64,000 bases of DNA from JAFDZO01 sp044226845 (GTDB taxonomy: Bacteria; Bacteroidota; Ignavibacteria; Tepidaquicellales; Tepidaquicellaceae), in contig JBGAGG010000004.1 of the NCBI GenBank assembly GCA_044226845.1, forward strand, positions 124,001 through 188,000, read 5' to 3'. This document shows, in pieces, positions 1-9,707 of the stretch; position 1 is the stretch's first letter; every line of letters starts with the position of its first letter. Under the pieces are notes generated by a model, which saw only the letters and a list, made by a program, of their open reading frames with translations, was not told where the DNA came from and searched no databases. Both the position numbers and the translations under genes were made by a program.

Positions 1-89
1 GTAGACTCGAATGTCTCTGCCAGCTTATATTGAGAAAATGAAACTGATGTTATTATAAAAAGAAATAATGCAGTAAGTAAATTTTTCAT
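1..89 (-). CDS. Exported protein, N-terminal fragment cut by window edge
   Basis: The minus strand from position 89 reads ATG and then 28 open codons to the edge of the window. The peptide begins MKNLLTALFLFIITSVSFSQ: a short Lys-containing start, a hydrophobic core and a small-residue site (SFS before Gln) that is a classic Sec signal peptide cleavage site. The mature part (YKLAETFES) is too short to identify. It is divergent from the gene at 834, with a 744-base gap between them. There is no strong Shine-Dalgarno site. Function unknown; only secretion or periplasmic/outer-membrane location is inferred. Confidence 0.6.
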   Translation of the reverse strand, partial: MKNLLTALFLFIITSVSFSQYKLAETFES

Positions 90-833
90 ATTAGAGAAGG
101 TTAATCTGAAATTGGAAATAAATCTACGGAATTTTAAATAAAGTTAAAAGATAGTTTTGTTCAGTTTCAAATTTCAATTTACGAATTGATATTCCTACTC
201 GTTCCAATGCTCCGGCCGCCTGTCTCCCGCACCCCATATTAAGTACGAGGCAAGCTTATTGATGCAGGATCCAACCATCTATTAATCTATGACGAATTTC
301 CATTCCTCCGTTGTTGTTTTTACAATATCGCATTTGAAAAATTTATTATTTTGACGCGTTTTTGACGGATTTCTGCAAAATAAGAATTACATTCGACTTT
401 CTTCATAGTACTTTTTACTTTTTCAAAAGTCGGAAAATAGTCGGATTCTTATTAACATTTGAAATCTGAAATTTAAAATTTGAAATTATAATAAGTCGGA
501 TTTTGGTCGGGTTATTATGTAAAGTTGCAACCTTTATAAGACCTTTCTCAATATATTAAGAAAAAACTTCTTAATAAATAATATACTCTCTATTAGTACT
601 AATAGGGAGAATTTTAGAATTCCAAGAAAAAATTACTTGACAAACAGCATCTTTTTTGCCTCCTGGAAATTATCTATTGTAAGCTAATAGAAACATACAA
701 GCCATCAAGAATAATGGGAAACTTTTTTTAAACTTTTTTAGTCTAATGGAGTATACATTAGTAAGTTTTAACTTTCTTCCAATACATTCATATTCACAAA
801 ATCATTAAAAAGGTTTTAATCATTTAGCATCCA
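90..833. other. Long divergent intergenic region with repeats
   Basis: No convincing gene in 744 bases. It holds a TTTTTGACGGATTT motif (359-372) that recurs at 29928 and 30071, a near-perfect 24-base palindrome (586-609), a TACTTGACA motif (634-642), and a small inverted repeat CTAATG/CATTAG (743-748/756-761) ahead of the gene at 834. The two promoters must lie here. Confidence 0.5.
586..609. repeat. 24-base palindrome, operator- or hairpin-like
   Basis: The core CTATTAGTACTAATAG (590-605) is a perfect 16-base palindrome. Extending outward gives a 24-base inverted repeat with one mismatch, followed 26 bases later by TACTTGACA. A closely related palindrome (31455-31476) with the same TACTTGACA motif downstream lies ahead of the gene at 31861. 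It could be a dimeric repressor site or an RNA hairpin. No function is proven. Confidence 0.5.
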
Positions 834-3218
834 ATGAAATTATTTTCAATCGTTGTTCTGTTTTTAATTTCTGCAAATTGTTTTTCGCAGAGCTATAAAG
901 TCTCCGGCAAAATTGTAGATACAAAAAATAATAAAGGATTAGAGTATGTCAATATCAAAGTTGCCGATACAACTTACGGCACTATTTCCGATAAAGACGG
1001 AAATTACTTTGTCACATTGAATCCCGGGAAATACACTTTACAATATTCTTATATAGGATATAAAAGTGAGTCAGAAGAAATTGAAATATATAATGAAAAT
1101 GTAAAAAAAGATATTTACATGGAGCCTTCCGGCGTTTTCACCGAGCAGATAGAAGTCCTTGGCGAAGACCCTGCAAATGAAATTATAAGACAGGTAATTA
1201 AATCCAAGAAAAAATTTCAACAAAACCTTAAGCAGTACGAATACGATGCCTATTCAAAAATGGTTATACGCTCTAACCAAAGCGTAGCAGATAAAAATAA
1301 ATCGACAGAAACAAAAACAGATTCCACCGCCGATGATAAAAAAATGGGAATCTTCGGAATACTGGAATCTGAAACTAAGGGATACTTCCGCGCCCCCGAT
1401 GAACAGAAAGAAATAGTAAAATCAAAAAGGGAGACTGCAAATATTACACGCGGATTTGCAATTCCTTTTATCGCAAATTTTTATGATGAAAAGCTGGACT
1501 TCGATGAGTTTAAAGTCCCGGGACCCGTCGCAGATAATGCCTTCGATAACTATGAATACAGACTTCTCGGCACAACTACTTTAGATACAGCCACTGTATT
1601 TAAAATTGAGATGACAAATAACTCGAATATCTTTCCTCAGTTAAAAGGTACTCTGTATGTGCTGGATAAAGAATTTGTACTGGTAAAAGTTGACTTAACT
1701 AATAATGACGCAGCAAGGTTAAGGGCAATTGACAACATAAGATTTTTTCAGAAATTCACAAACTATAAAGATAGGCAAAGCAATTCATTCTGGCTGCCTA
1801 CTGATAATCAGGTTGAATTTGAGGGTTCGTTTCTGGGATTTTTAAAATTCTCAGGCAGCGCAAACTCAATAGTTTCGAATTATACCATTAACGAAAAAAT
1901 CCCTGATGGGATATTTAATGAAACCATTGTGCAGGTGCTTCCTGATGCAAAAAAAGATTCATCATATTTTGCAAAGAAACAATTAATTCAATCTACTGAA
2001 GAAGAAAATAAGGCATTCAGAGATATTGAAAAAGACGAGAAGAAAAAGGACAGTGAAGTTTCATTTCAGTTAACACAGTTGAAATTCGGAAAGCGCATTA
2101 CATCTCAGCCGCTGCAGTATTATTACTTTAACAGAGTTGAAGGCAGCGCATTGAATTTTAATCTGAACTACAGAAGTGATTTTAACAGGAACAGCATAGA
2201 AGCAAACTACGGCTACGGCTTCTCGGATAAAAAACAAAAATACGAGCTTCGCTACTCACAAAGATTTTTAAAGGACAGAACTTTAAATTTTTCTGCATCA
2301 GTATTTCAAAAATTAAAAACCGCTAACGTAGAGTACGGCGGGCTTGGAAGATTTTATAACACTCTTACCAGCTGGTTCGATAGGAACGATGCAGTCGATT
2401 ATTATTATTCAACGGGTTACGATTTTAATTTAAGTTACCTTCCCCTTCCGCAGATAAGATTGGGAGTTAGTTTCCTTCAGAGCAAAGAAACTACAGCGCA
2501 GAAAAATACTGACTGGAGCATAAGAAAACCCGATGAATTTTACAGAGAAAATCCGACGATAAACGATGCATTCCAGAGAGTGATTGGAGTGAACTTAAGA
2601 TTAGATCCGAACAGATATAAATTTATCGATTACGGCGACGGAAATGTTTCAAGATTTTCAGATACAAAGTTTCCTTATCTTGATCTGGGCTTTCAATACT
2701 CACCTAAAGATTTAGGAAGCACTTTTGAGTACAGAAAATTCAGAGCAGTTGTATCGGGAAGTAATTACGTGAACTCGCTCATAAATTTAAAATACCGTTT
2801 CGGCACAGAGTACGGTAACGGCGATATTCCATATCAGAGCTTATTATATTTTAATACTGACCCCGGTTTAGCAGGCGGCGGATTGGGATTCAGAGCAATG
2901 CGCTATCAGGAATTTTTAGGCGATAAGTCTTACTTCGTGAATATAGAAAATAACTTCGGTAAGTTTATTTTCGGCAATGTTCCCTTTCTGAAAAAATTTG
3001 ATTTTATAGCTTTTGTAAATGCCGGAAAGATGGAAATCAGCGATAACAATCTGCAGTTATCTGCATGGAAGAATTTTCTGAATACTGACGGAACGTATCT
3101 TGAGATCGGCGGTGGTGTAGGAAGAATATTTGATATCTTCAGAGTGAACTTAGCAATGAGACTGAACAATATAAACGACAGCCGCTGGCATATAGATTTT
3201 TCATTGGAGAATTTTTAA
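834..3218 (+). CDS. DUF5686/carboxypeptidase-regulatory-like outer-membrane protein
   Basis: A 794-aa protein with a signal peptide (residues 1-18, cleavage after NCFS). A CarboxypepD_reg-like beta-sandwich follows at about 22-100 (VSGKIVDTKNNKGLEYVNI, IGYKSESEEI). The long DUF5686 region begins near DPANEIIRQVIKSKKKF, and the C-terminal third is rich in alternating aromatic and polar strands, ending in an aromatic residue (SLENF), as expected of an outer-membrane beta-barrel. This family is common in Bacteroidota; its substrate is not established. The first ATG gives the signal peptide and is accepted as start, although it lacks a clear Shine-Dalgarno site. It is a single-gene unit, convergent with the M28 peptidase. 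Confidence 0.8.
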   Translation: MKLFSIVVLFLISANCFSQSYKVSGKIVDTKNNKGLEYVNIKVADTTYGTISDKDGNYFVTLNPGKYTLQYSYIGYKSESEEIEIYNENVKKDIYMEPSGVFTEQIEVLGEDPANEIIRQVIKSKKKFQQNLKQYEYDAYSKMVIRSNQSVADKNKSTETKTDSTADDKKMGIFGILESETKGYFRAPDEQKEIVKSKRETANITRGFAIPFIANFYDEKLDFDEFKVPGPVADNAFDNYEYRLLGTTTLDTATVFKIEMTNNSNIFPQLKGTLYVLDKEFVLVKVDLTNNDAARLRAIDNIRFFQKFTNYKDRQSNSFWLPTDNQVEFEGSFLGFLKFSGSANSIVSNYTINEKIPDGIFNETIVQVLPDAKKDSSYFAKKQLIQSTEEENKAFRDIEKDEKKKDSEVSFQLTQLKFGKRITSQPLQYYYFNRVEGSALNFNLNYRSDFNRNSIEANYGYGFSDKKQKYELRYSQRFLKDRTLNFSASVFQKLKTANVEYGGLGRFYNTLTSWFDRNDAVDYYYSTGYDFNLSYLPLPQIRLGVSFLQSKETTAQKNTDWSIRKPDEFYRENPTINDAFQRVIGVNLRLDPNRYKFIDYGDGNVSRFSDTKFPYLDLGFQYSPKDLGSTFEYRKFRAVVSGSNYVNSLINLKYRFGTEYGNGDIPYQSLLYFNTDPGLAGGGLGFRAMRYQEFLGDKSYFVNIENNFGKFIFGNVPFLKKFDFIAFVNAGKMEISDNNLQLSAWKNFLNTDGTYLEIGGGVGRIFDIFRVNLAMRLNNINDSRWHIDFSLENF

Positions 3219-3236
3219 GCGACTTCCGAGTTCAAA

Positions 3237-3275
3237 TAAAAAGACCTGTCATTCGCCGCGGCGAACTGACAGGTC
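3237..3275 (-). terminator. Rho-independent terminator of the M28 peptidase gene
   Basis: GACCTGTCA (3243-3251) pairs with TGACAGGTC (3267-3275), and inside it TTCGCC pairs with GGCGAA: a 15-bp stem with one bulge. On the minus strand it is followed by a U-rich run. It sits between two convergent genes and could also stop the plus-strand transcript. Confidence 0.85.
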
Positions 3276-3306
3276 AAATCATGTTTCAAAGATTAATAAA
3301 ATTAAT

Positions 3307-5121
3307 TTACCTGCTGCCGCACACTAACTTCAAATTCACAGTCTCGCCGTTTCTTTTCACAACAACTTCAACTTCTTCATTAGGTTTATACTCAGCTAAT
3401 GCGTAGGTATAATCATATACATTTTTTATATCGTGCTTGCCGAATTTTATTATAATATCTTTTGCCTGCAGGCCGCCTTTTTCAGCGGGGCTTCCGGCTT
3501 TTACTCCGGTAATTTCCATACCTTCAGCCTGTGATGAATAATCAGGAATCGTTCCTATATATACTTTTATTCCTCCCATCGTCTTGCCTTCATTGCTGTT
3601 CACTACTTTTATGAAATCGATCTTGCTTGGATAATTTGCCATAGTAACTGCGATCTGATAAGTCATTTTGGTAATCTGCTCTTCACCTGATGAATTTATT
3701 TTATCCCAGTCATCCGAAGGTTTGTGATAGTCAGGATGATTTCCCGTGAAGAAAAACAATACAGGTACATTCTGCGAATAAAATGATGCATGGTCAGATG
3801 GACCGAATCCGTCAGGAGTTTTATTTAAATTAAAATTGTAAGTCTTATTCAGAGAGTCAATCAGATTGCTCCATAATGATGATGTTCCGGTTCCGCCTAT
3901 GTTCAGCTTATTATCGGATAATCTTCCTACCATATCAAGATTTATCATAGCAGTTACATTCATTTCGGTAAAGAGTTTTGACTTGGTAAAATACGCCGAG
4001 CCGAGCAGCCCCGCTTCCTCTCCGTTAAAAAACATAAACACCATTGTTCTTTTTGTAAGCTCCTTATTTGAAGCAAATTTCTGCGCGAGCTCAAGCACTG
4101 CGCTTGTGCCCGATGCATTATCATCTGCGCCGTTGTGGATCAATCTGTCATTTCCTTCATACAATGAACCGTACTGCGAACCGTAACCAAGGTGATCTTT
4201 ATGCGCGCCGATTAACACTACTTCATTTTTTAATACCGGGTCAGAGCCTTCTATTTTCCCTATGATATTATTAGTTGTAATTTTTTCCTGAACTACATCA
4301 GTTAAAAATGAAGCATCTGCTCCTTTTAAAACAAATGAGTTTGGCTTGCCTGATTCATTAATTCCCTTCTCAACATCTTTAAAATTAATTCCATTGGTCT
4401 GCATAATTTTTTCAATGATATTTCTCTTTGCATTTATTACAGGTATACCTGCTCCGCTGAGGGAATTATCAAATCTTAACCTTGCAAGCTTATCATCGGG
4501 GTCGCCTTCATATCCGCTGATTAATATGATTCCTGAAGCCCCGCCTTCACGCGCAGGAAGAATTTTAAATCTAGTGCTTTCATATTTTGCAAAAGGATTA
4601 TTATGCGGGTCGTTCGATGGAGGTGCGTAGCGCATCATTACAACTATTTTTCCTTTTACGTCAATCGGATTTCCGTCTTTATCTTTATAATCATCATAGC
4701 CAAGCTCTGCTGCTGTGATTCCGTACCCGACAAATACAAGCTCGCCGCTTGCGACTTTGCTTTCTGAAAATCCGTAAGGCACATACTCGCTGCCAATTTC
4801 ATATCTCGTAGTCACTCCGTTCATCGTAGAATTGAAATAATTTTTTTCGCCGAGCTTCAGTTCAGTTACCATTTCAAACGGGTCAAGATATCCTTTTACT
4901 CCGGCAGGCTTCACTCCGTATTTTTCAAATTCCTTTATGATATATTTTTCTGCAAGAATATCTCCGTTCGTTCCCGGAAATCTGCCCTCGAGTTCATCAG
5001 AAGAAAGATATTTTATATGTTTCAATATATCGTCTTTGGATATTTCAGGATTATCACCGCCGCTGTAGATAAATCCTGTGAAGACTGCAAATGCTAAGAG
5101 TAAAAATAATTTTGATTTCAT
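3307..5121 (-). CDS. Secreted M28-family metallopeptidase with PA and PDZ domains
   Basis: A 604-aa exported aminopeptidase-like enzyme. Signal peptide at 1-20. A protease-associated (PA) type insert lies at about 105-270. The M28 di-zinc core is seen at about 290-500: GAHKDHLG (His307, Asp309), GADDNASG (Asp333), NGEEAG (Glu368/369), NLDMVGR (Asp396), and later a GPSDHASF motif and a downstream His in a DYHKPSDD context. A C-terminal PDZ domain (about 515-600, GSPAEKGGLQAKDIIIKF) probably binds peptide ends or partner proteins. All ligands of the family are present, so it should be active. It probably cleaves N-terminal residues of extracellular or periplasmic peptides. It has its own terminator downstream. 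Confidence 0.9.
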   Translation of the reverse strand: MKSKLFLLLAFAVFTGFIYSGGDNPEISKDDILKHIKYLSSDELEGRFPGTNGDILAEKYIIKEFEKYGVKPAGVKGYLDPFEMVTELKLGEKNYFNSTMNGVTTRYEIGSEYVPYGFSESKVASGELVFVGYGITAAELGYDDYKDKDGNPIDVKGKIVVMMRYAPPSNDPHNNPFAKYESTRFKILPAREGGASGIILISGYEGDPDDKLARLRFDNSLSGAGIPVINAKRNIIEKIMQTNGINFKDVEKGINESGKPNSFVLKGADASFLTDVVQEKITTNNIIGKIEGSDPVLKNEVVLIGAHKDHLGYGSQYGSLYEGNDRLIHNGADDNASGTSAVLELAQKFASNKELTKRTMVFMFFNGEEAGLLGSAYFTKSKLFTEMNVTAMINLDMVGRLSDNKLNIGGTGTSSLWSNLIDSLNKTYNFNLNKTPDGFGPSDHASFYSQNVPVLFFFTGNHPDYHKPSDDWDKINSSGEEQITKMTYQIAVTMANYPSKIDFIKVVNSNEGKTMGGIKVYIGTIPDYSSQAEGMEITGVKAGSPAEKGGLQAKDIIIKFGKHDIKNVYDYTYALAEYKPNEEVEVVVKRNGETVNLKLVCGSR

Positions 5122-5162
5122 TTTATGTTTTAATTAACCTGCCTTATTGTGAGGGACAAGTA

Positions 5163-6884
5163 TTATTTTAATAATATCATTGAACGTACTTCTGAAAAAT
5201 CATTTGAAGTTAATTTATAAAAATAAACTCCGCTTGAAAGAGATGAGCCGTCGAATTTAATTTCATACGCTCCGCTGCTTTGTTTTTCATTTACTAACTG
5301 AGCAACTTCACTGCCCAGCACATCATAAACTTTCAGCTGAATGAAAGCAGAGCTTTTTAATTCGTATTTAATTGTTGTAGCCGGATTAAAAGGATTCGGA
5401 TAATTCTGCTTTAATGAAAAATTATTTATCACTTCAGAACCTATTGTGCTTACACCTACAAGTCCTCCGTTATTCAGAATTTTCATGGTGTACAAATTAT
5501 AATCGCTCAACCCTGTTCTTGTATCTTCGAAGCATAATATCGCGCCGTCATTTGTTTTAACAATTTGCGGTCTATATTGATTTCCGGCAGCATTGCTTAC
5601 AAGAACGTCATTCGCTCCCCAGGATAAATTTCCGCTTGAATCAATCCTCTGAGCATAAATATCATAAATCGAGGCCCCTGCTCTTCTGTCATCCCAGGTA
5701 ATTATAGAACCGTAACTGCCGTCTGATACTCCCCTGTTGTTATTTTGTGAGAGCACTGCATCGCAGACTAAAATTCCGTCAGCTGCCCATTTCATATTGC
5801 CGAGCGAGTCAAACCTCTGCGCATAAATATCTATATTAAACGGAGACGACGGACCGTTTCTGAAATCGTTCCAGTTAACTATCACTCCGCCTTTCATATC
5901 TGATACGGGGTCAGGTCTGTATTGTGATTCCGGCACAGTGCATAATGCTTTTCCGTTTGTGCCGAATACCGGAGAACCATTTCTATCAATTCTTTGACAA
6001 AAAATATCCACACGCGTTGTTATCGAATCTGAATTTCTATTATCATTCCATACTATAAATGCACCGCCGGAATTATCGGGAATGCATCTTTCATATTGCT
6101 GAGTGTAATTTGATGTGCAAAGCGGAACACCGTTCACCTGCCATTTCAACTGTCCGTTAAAATTAATTTTCTGACAATATAAATCGCTCCATGTAATTTT
6201 TGAATTTCTTGAGTCATTCCATACTACAAAAAATCCGTTATCAGTAGTTGTGCATGCATCTATTTCTCCTGCATTTCCATCCTGCTGCGATACCCATGTG
6301 CCTGCTCCCCACATTTTGTTACCATTACTGTCCAGCCTGTTTGCCTTTACTTCATAGTCACTTGCATTAAGCTCACTTGTAAGATAAGCAATGAAGCAGC
6401 CGCCGTTATTATCATAACATATTCTGGATTGTGATTGCCTGTTGCCGTCATTAACAACAACTTTCCCTGTATCAGTCCATAACTTTGTACCTGATTTTGT
6501 TATTCTCTGACCTTTCAGAATTGTTCTGCCGGATGTAATTCCATCATCCCATATAATTATTGCGCCGCCTTTACCATCAGTACAAACATCGAAATATCTT
6601 TCATCTTCATTTACTTTTACTCCGATTGGAATACCGGTTGAATCGCCCCACTGCTTCACACCAGATTTATTTACACGCTGCGCATATACATCACGGTTGC
6701 CGGAAGATTGTGTTCTGTTATCTTCCCAGACAATTATAATGCCGTCATCGCCGTCCGATATACACTTTGCATTTAACTGATTGAATGGAGCAATAACTAA
6801 AGGATTATTCACCGAAGTATTATTTGACCATTGAGAGAAGGCGTTTGAGAAAAATAAAAGAAAAAGGAATAGATATTTTGTCAT
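5163..6884 (-). CDS. T9SS cargo protein with propeller-like repeats
   Basis: A 573-aa protein with signal peptide (MTKYLFLFLLFFSNAFSQ). Residues about 20-480 hold at least seven degenerate repeats of about 55-65 aa, each carrying an IIVWEDNR/VVWNDSRN-type strand followed by YAQR(V/I)...G...W, a pattern expected of a beta-propeller. The last 85 residues are a type IX sorting domain (QNYPNPFNPATTIKYEL, then VYDVLGSEVAQLV, SSGVYFYKL) that directs export through the T9SS and surface attachment or release. No catalytic residues are recognised. It lies just upstream of the M28 peptidase gene on the same strand (41 bases apart), so the two may be cotranscribed. Confidence 0.85.
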   Translation of the reverse strand: MTKYLFLFLLFFSNAFSQWSNNTSVNNPLVIAPFNQLNAKCISDGDDGIIIVWEDNRTQSSGNRDVYAQRVNKSGVKQWGDSTGIPIGVKVNEDERYFDVCTDGKGGAIIIWDDGITSGRTILKGQRITKSGTKLWTDTGKVVVNDGNRQSQSRICYDNNGGCFIAYLTSELNASDYEVKANRLDSNGNKMWGAGTWVSQQDGNAGEIDACTTTDNGFFVVWNDSRNSKITWSDLYCQKINFNGQLKWQVNGVPLCTSNYTQQYERCIPDNSGGAFIVWNDNRNSDSITTRVDIFCQRIDRNGSPVFGTNGKALCTVPESQYRPDPVSDMKGGVIVNWNDFRNGPSSPFNIDIYAQRFDSLGNMKWAADGILVCDAVLSQNNNRGVSDGSYGSIITWDDRRAGASIYDIYAQRIDSSGNLSWGANDVLVSNAAGNQYRPQIVKTNDGAILCFEDTRTGLSDYNLYTMKILNNGGLVGVSTIGSEVINNFSLKQNYPNPFNPATTIKYELKSSAFIQLKVYDVLGSEVAQLVNEKQSSGAYEIKFDGSSLSSGVYFYKLTSNDFSEVRSMILLK

Positions 6885-7287
6885 AGAAGTGTAAATATTT
6901 GATTGGATATAAAATATTCAATCAGTTATAATTTAAAAAGGATGAATTATTTCTGAATAAGCAATTAACATATAAGTATTTAAAATAGACCCCGTTTTTT
7001 CTTTTCATTCTTTTCATTATTTTCGTTCTTGTTCGTTCTTTATCATTCTTTTCATTCTTAGTTGTGTCAACCTGTTGTCAATCCGTTGTGAATCTGCTGT
7101 CAGTCCGTTGTTTAAAGGTTGTTGGTTTGTTGTTGGTTTGTTGTTGGTTTGTTGTCGGTTTGTTGTCGGATACAAGTTTATCCTCACTTCGCGGATTCGG
7201 TAACTGTTATATTTATATTGTAATTACTGATGTTTTTATATTTGTATATCGTTCAAATTTCATTAGTTTTGTTGTTAAAAAATCTTT
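6885..7287. other. Intergenic region holding the relic 3' part of a replication gene
   Basis: Between the T9SS gene and the stop codon of the wHTH gene there is no intact ORF of credible composition. The stretch contains an 11-base tandem repeat (7074-7170) and a purine/pyrimidine-biased tract (about 6990-7060). On the minus strand these read as a Gln/Thr/Asn-rich and then Lys/Glu/Asn-rich linker, in line with the gene at 7288-7650 but broken by stops and frameshifts. Confidence 0.5.
7074..7170. repeat. 11-base tandem repeat, about nine units
   Basis: Consecutive 11-base units beginning GTTGT run from 7074 to 7170. The four central units are nearly identical (GTTGTTGGTTT three times, then GTTGTCGGTTT), and the outer ones are diverged. 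Read on the minus strand, three units of 33 bases encode an 11-residue repeat of the type KPTTNRQQTNN. This is best explained as a fossil low-complexity coding linker. An iteron role is the alternative, given the neighbouring replication-like gene. Confidence 0.8.
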
Positions 7288-7650
7288 CTATGTTAAATCA
7301 GTATCGGATATTTCGTCAGAATTTTCTTCAACGTATGTATTATAATTTATAATTGTAATCAAAGAATACCTGTTGTTTGGTTTTATGGAAATGTAATTCA
7401 GTTTTTGAAGTCGCTTTAGTCTGTGATAAACGGTTGTGTCATTAATATTCAACTTTTCAGCCAGTACTTTTCTCCCGGTTATAAACTGCCCTCTTAAAAC
7501 TTTTACAGGTTCATCTCCATGAATAAAGGATTTTTCTTTGAAATTTGCATTCAGCAAACAGTAAATAAACAAACGAAACAAACCATCATCTGTTATTATA
7601 GGGTCATCAAGAATTCTTCTGTGTAATTTTATCCAACCACTGTTTTCCAT
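7288..7650 (-). pseudogene. Phage-type replication initiator, wHTH N-terminal part, truncated
   Basis: The 120-aa reading frame starts MENSGWIKLHRRILDDPI and continues with FRLFIYCLLNANFKEKSF, GQFITGRKVLAEKLNI and TVYHRLKRLQKLNYISI. This is the winged-helix N-terminal module of phage and plasmid replication proteins (DnaD/O-protein type). In that family a Gln/Asn/Thr-rich linker and a C-terminal domain normally follow. Here a TAG (7288-7290) ends the frame. Further downstream in the same reading frame, after two more stops, the translation becomes DNKPTTNRQQTNNKPTTNQQ, then Lys/Glu-rich sequence, and stops again. No C-terminal domain is found. I therefore call it a decayed prophage or plasmid gene; it could still produce a small DNA-binding protein. 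The function is inferred from family resemblance. Confidence 0.6.
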
Positions 7651-7771
7651 CTCTATTTTTCTGAATTATTTAAAAAGATTGTAATTTTATAAAAAACGGT
7701 ATTGTTATGAGTTTTAGATTGTTTAAAGCAATCAAACCTGAAGATATTTTATCAAATGAGTGATTTTTCGT

Positions 7772-7797
7772 TAGCCATATTTAATTATGGCTATTTT
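7772..7797 (+). terminator. Weak hairpin followed by a T-run
   Basis: TAGCCATA (7772-7779) and TATGGCTA (7786-7793) form an 8-bp stem with a 6-base loop followed by TTTT. It lies between the truncated replication gene and the divergent protease gene, so it is not at the end of any recognised gene. It may be a leftover of the decayed locus or a leader structure. Confidence 0.3.
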
Positions 7798-7904
7798 AAA
7801 TAAAACTTGAAATGCAAAAAAACGGTATGTAACCTGCATTTACTCTATATTAATAGTTTGAATATTCAAAACAATACAGCTAATTTTAGGAAAACTAACC
7901 GGAA

Positions 7905-9683
7905 ATGAAAAAGATATTCACCATCAGTTCATTCACCATATTTCTATTCGCGTATTTATTCTACGGTTTTACAAGTCATAACAATTCGAAAATATCATTT
8001 TTTCTGAATAATGAGCTTGCCGCAAGAAACTCAGGCGATAAAATTCTGATATGGGTGTACTTCAACGATAAAGGTACAAATACTATCAGTGATGCAATAA
8101 ACAGTCTTTCCAAAGAATCTTTAGCAAGAAGAGAAGCCAAAGGGCAGATCAACGAACTCGATATACCCGTCTATAATAATTATGTAAATGAAGTGGTTAA
8201 TACCGGAATTACAGTTAAGCAAAGCATAAATATGCTTAATGCAATTTCAACCTATGCAACTCAGGAACAGATTGAAAGAATTTCAAGCCTGCCTTTTGTT
8301 AAAAAAGTTGATTTAGTCGCTAAGTTCAAAAAAAGAGTTAATGATATAGAGCTTCAGCCTGTTAATGAAAACAATATATTCCCTGCCGTAGAAGTTAGTA
8401 ATAATAATGACGGTCCGGAATCTATGAGCTACGGCGCATCACTCTCTCAAATGACTTTAATAAATGCAGTTATGCCGCAGGATAGCGGATACAACGGAGC
8501 AGGTATTACCATAGCAGTTTTTGATGCAGGCTTTGATAACTTAAGTCATCCATGTTTTGATTCAATAAGAGCAAGAGGCTTCCGCACAAAAGATTTTGTT
8601 AACGGAGATACTAATGTTGCAAACGGCGGATTTGGCACAGGCGAGCACGGTACACAGACACTATCACTCATTGGCGGATATAAGCCGGGTAATTTAATTT
8701 CACCTGCATACCGTTCAAAATTTTTATTAGCTAAAACAGAAAATACTGACAGCGAAACACCTGCTGAAGAAGATAACTGGATAGCAGCGGTTCAATGGGC
8801 AGACGGCTTAGGCGCTGATATTATTTCAAGCTCACTAGGATATATTGCAATGGACCCGGGTTCAAGCAGAAGTTATGACTGGACATGGATGAACGGAGAC
8901 AGTACAGTTATTACAAAAGGCGCAAATCACGCTGCCGATATTGGAATAGTAGTTGTAAACTCCGCAGGGAATGAAGGCTACAATGCAACACATAATACAT
9001 TAGGCGCGCCATCCGACGGGAAAAAAGTTATCTGTGTAGGCTCAGTAAATTCCAATAAACAACGTTCATCATTTTCATCCGTGGGCTTAACAACAGTCGG
9101 TGATATTAAACCTGATATCTGCGCACTCGGCAATGGAAATACAGTTGCTCAGCCAAGCTACGGCTCAGGCTCACCAACGGGATATACAACAGGTTCAGGA
9201 ACATCATTTTCCTGCCCGATGACTGCTGGTGTTGTTGCAATGATTTTGCAAGCTAACAGAACTTTAACTCCGGCACAGGTAAAAACGGTTTTAAGAACAA
9301 AAGCTGATTCTTCCTTTGCCCCGAACAGACAAAGAGGATACGGATTAATAAATGCATGGGAATCAGTTAAACTTGCAAGGACAATGACCTCTGTTATTGA
9401 CCCAACTAACTTTGTTTCTAATTTTGCGTTAGGACAAAATTATCCAAATCCGTTTAACCCTGTTACGAAAATTCAGTATGATTTAAGAGTAGATGCTAAT
9501 GTAAAAATAGTAGTGTTTAACTCAGCAGGAAAAGAAGTAACACAGTTATTAAATGAAAATAAATCTGCAGGCAGCTATTCAATTACATTTGACGGAAACA
9601 GCCTGAACAGCGGAGTTTATTTCTATGCTTTATACACTAACGGAATTTTACAAAGCGCAAAGAAAATGATGCTTGTAAAATAA
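7905..9683 (+). CDS. T9SS-exported subtilisin-like serine protease (S8)
   Basis: A 592-aa protein. Hydrophobic signal segment at 5-22. An N-terminal propeptide-like region (about 30-145) contains the ISTYATQEQIERISSLPFV segment typical of inhibitor I9-like prodomains. The S8 catalytic domain spans about 195-490, with Asp207 (VFDAGF), His248 (GEHGTQ), oxyanion Asn356 (SAGNEG) and Ser434 (GTSFSCPMTAG). The last 86 residues are a T9SS sorting domain (QNYPNPFNPVTKIQYDL, SGVYFYAL). The complete triad indicates an active secreted protease. It stands alone, divergent from the relic replication gene, and ends at a strong bidirectional terminator. Confidence 0.93.
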   Translation: MKKIFTISSFTIFLFAYLFYGFTSHNNSKISFFLNNELAARNSGDKILIWVYFNDKGTNTISDAINSLSKESLARREAKGQINELDIPVYNNYVNEVVNTGITVKQSINMLNAISTYATQEQIERISSLPFVKKVDLVAKFKKRVNDIELQPVNENNIFPAVEVSNNNDGPESMSYGASLSQMTLINAVMPQDSGYNGAGITIAVFDAGFDNLSHPCFDSIRARGFRTKDFVNGDTNVANGGFGTGEHGTQTLSLIGGYKPGNLISPAYRSKFLLAKTENTDSETPAEEDNWIAAVQWADGLGADIISSSLGYIAMDPGSSRSYDWTWMNGDSTVITKGANHAADIGIVVVNSAGNEGYNATHNTLGAPSDGKKVICVGSVNSNKQRSSFSSVGLTTVGDIKPDICALGNGNTVAQPSYGSGSPTGYTTGSGTSFSCPMTAGVVAMILQANRTLTPAQVKTVLRTKADSSFAPNRQRGYGLINAWESVKLARTMTSVIDPTNFVSNFALGQNYPNPFNPVTKIQYDLRVDANVKIVVFNSAGKEVTQLLNENKSAGSYSITFDGNSLNSGVYFYALYTNGILQSAKKMMLVK

Positions 9684-9707
9684 CTTTATAAAATTTTTAA
9701 AAAAAGA

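Noticed and set aside
3866..4630. Plus-strand ORFs opposite the M28 peptidase
   Set aside because: Shadow frames within a well-supported gene.
7074..7170. CRISPR array
   Set aside because: Units are 11 bases and contiguous, with no spacers.
7064..7345. 93-aa plus-strand ORF in the repeat region
   Set aside because: It is a translation of the 11-base tandem repeats (repeated VVGLL/CCWFVV-type residues) and has no credible composition.
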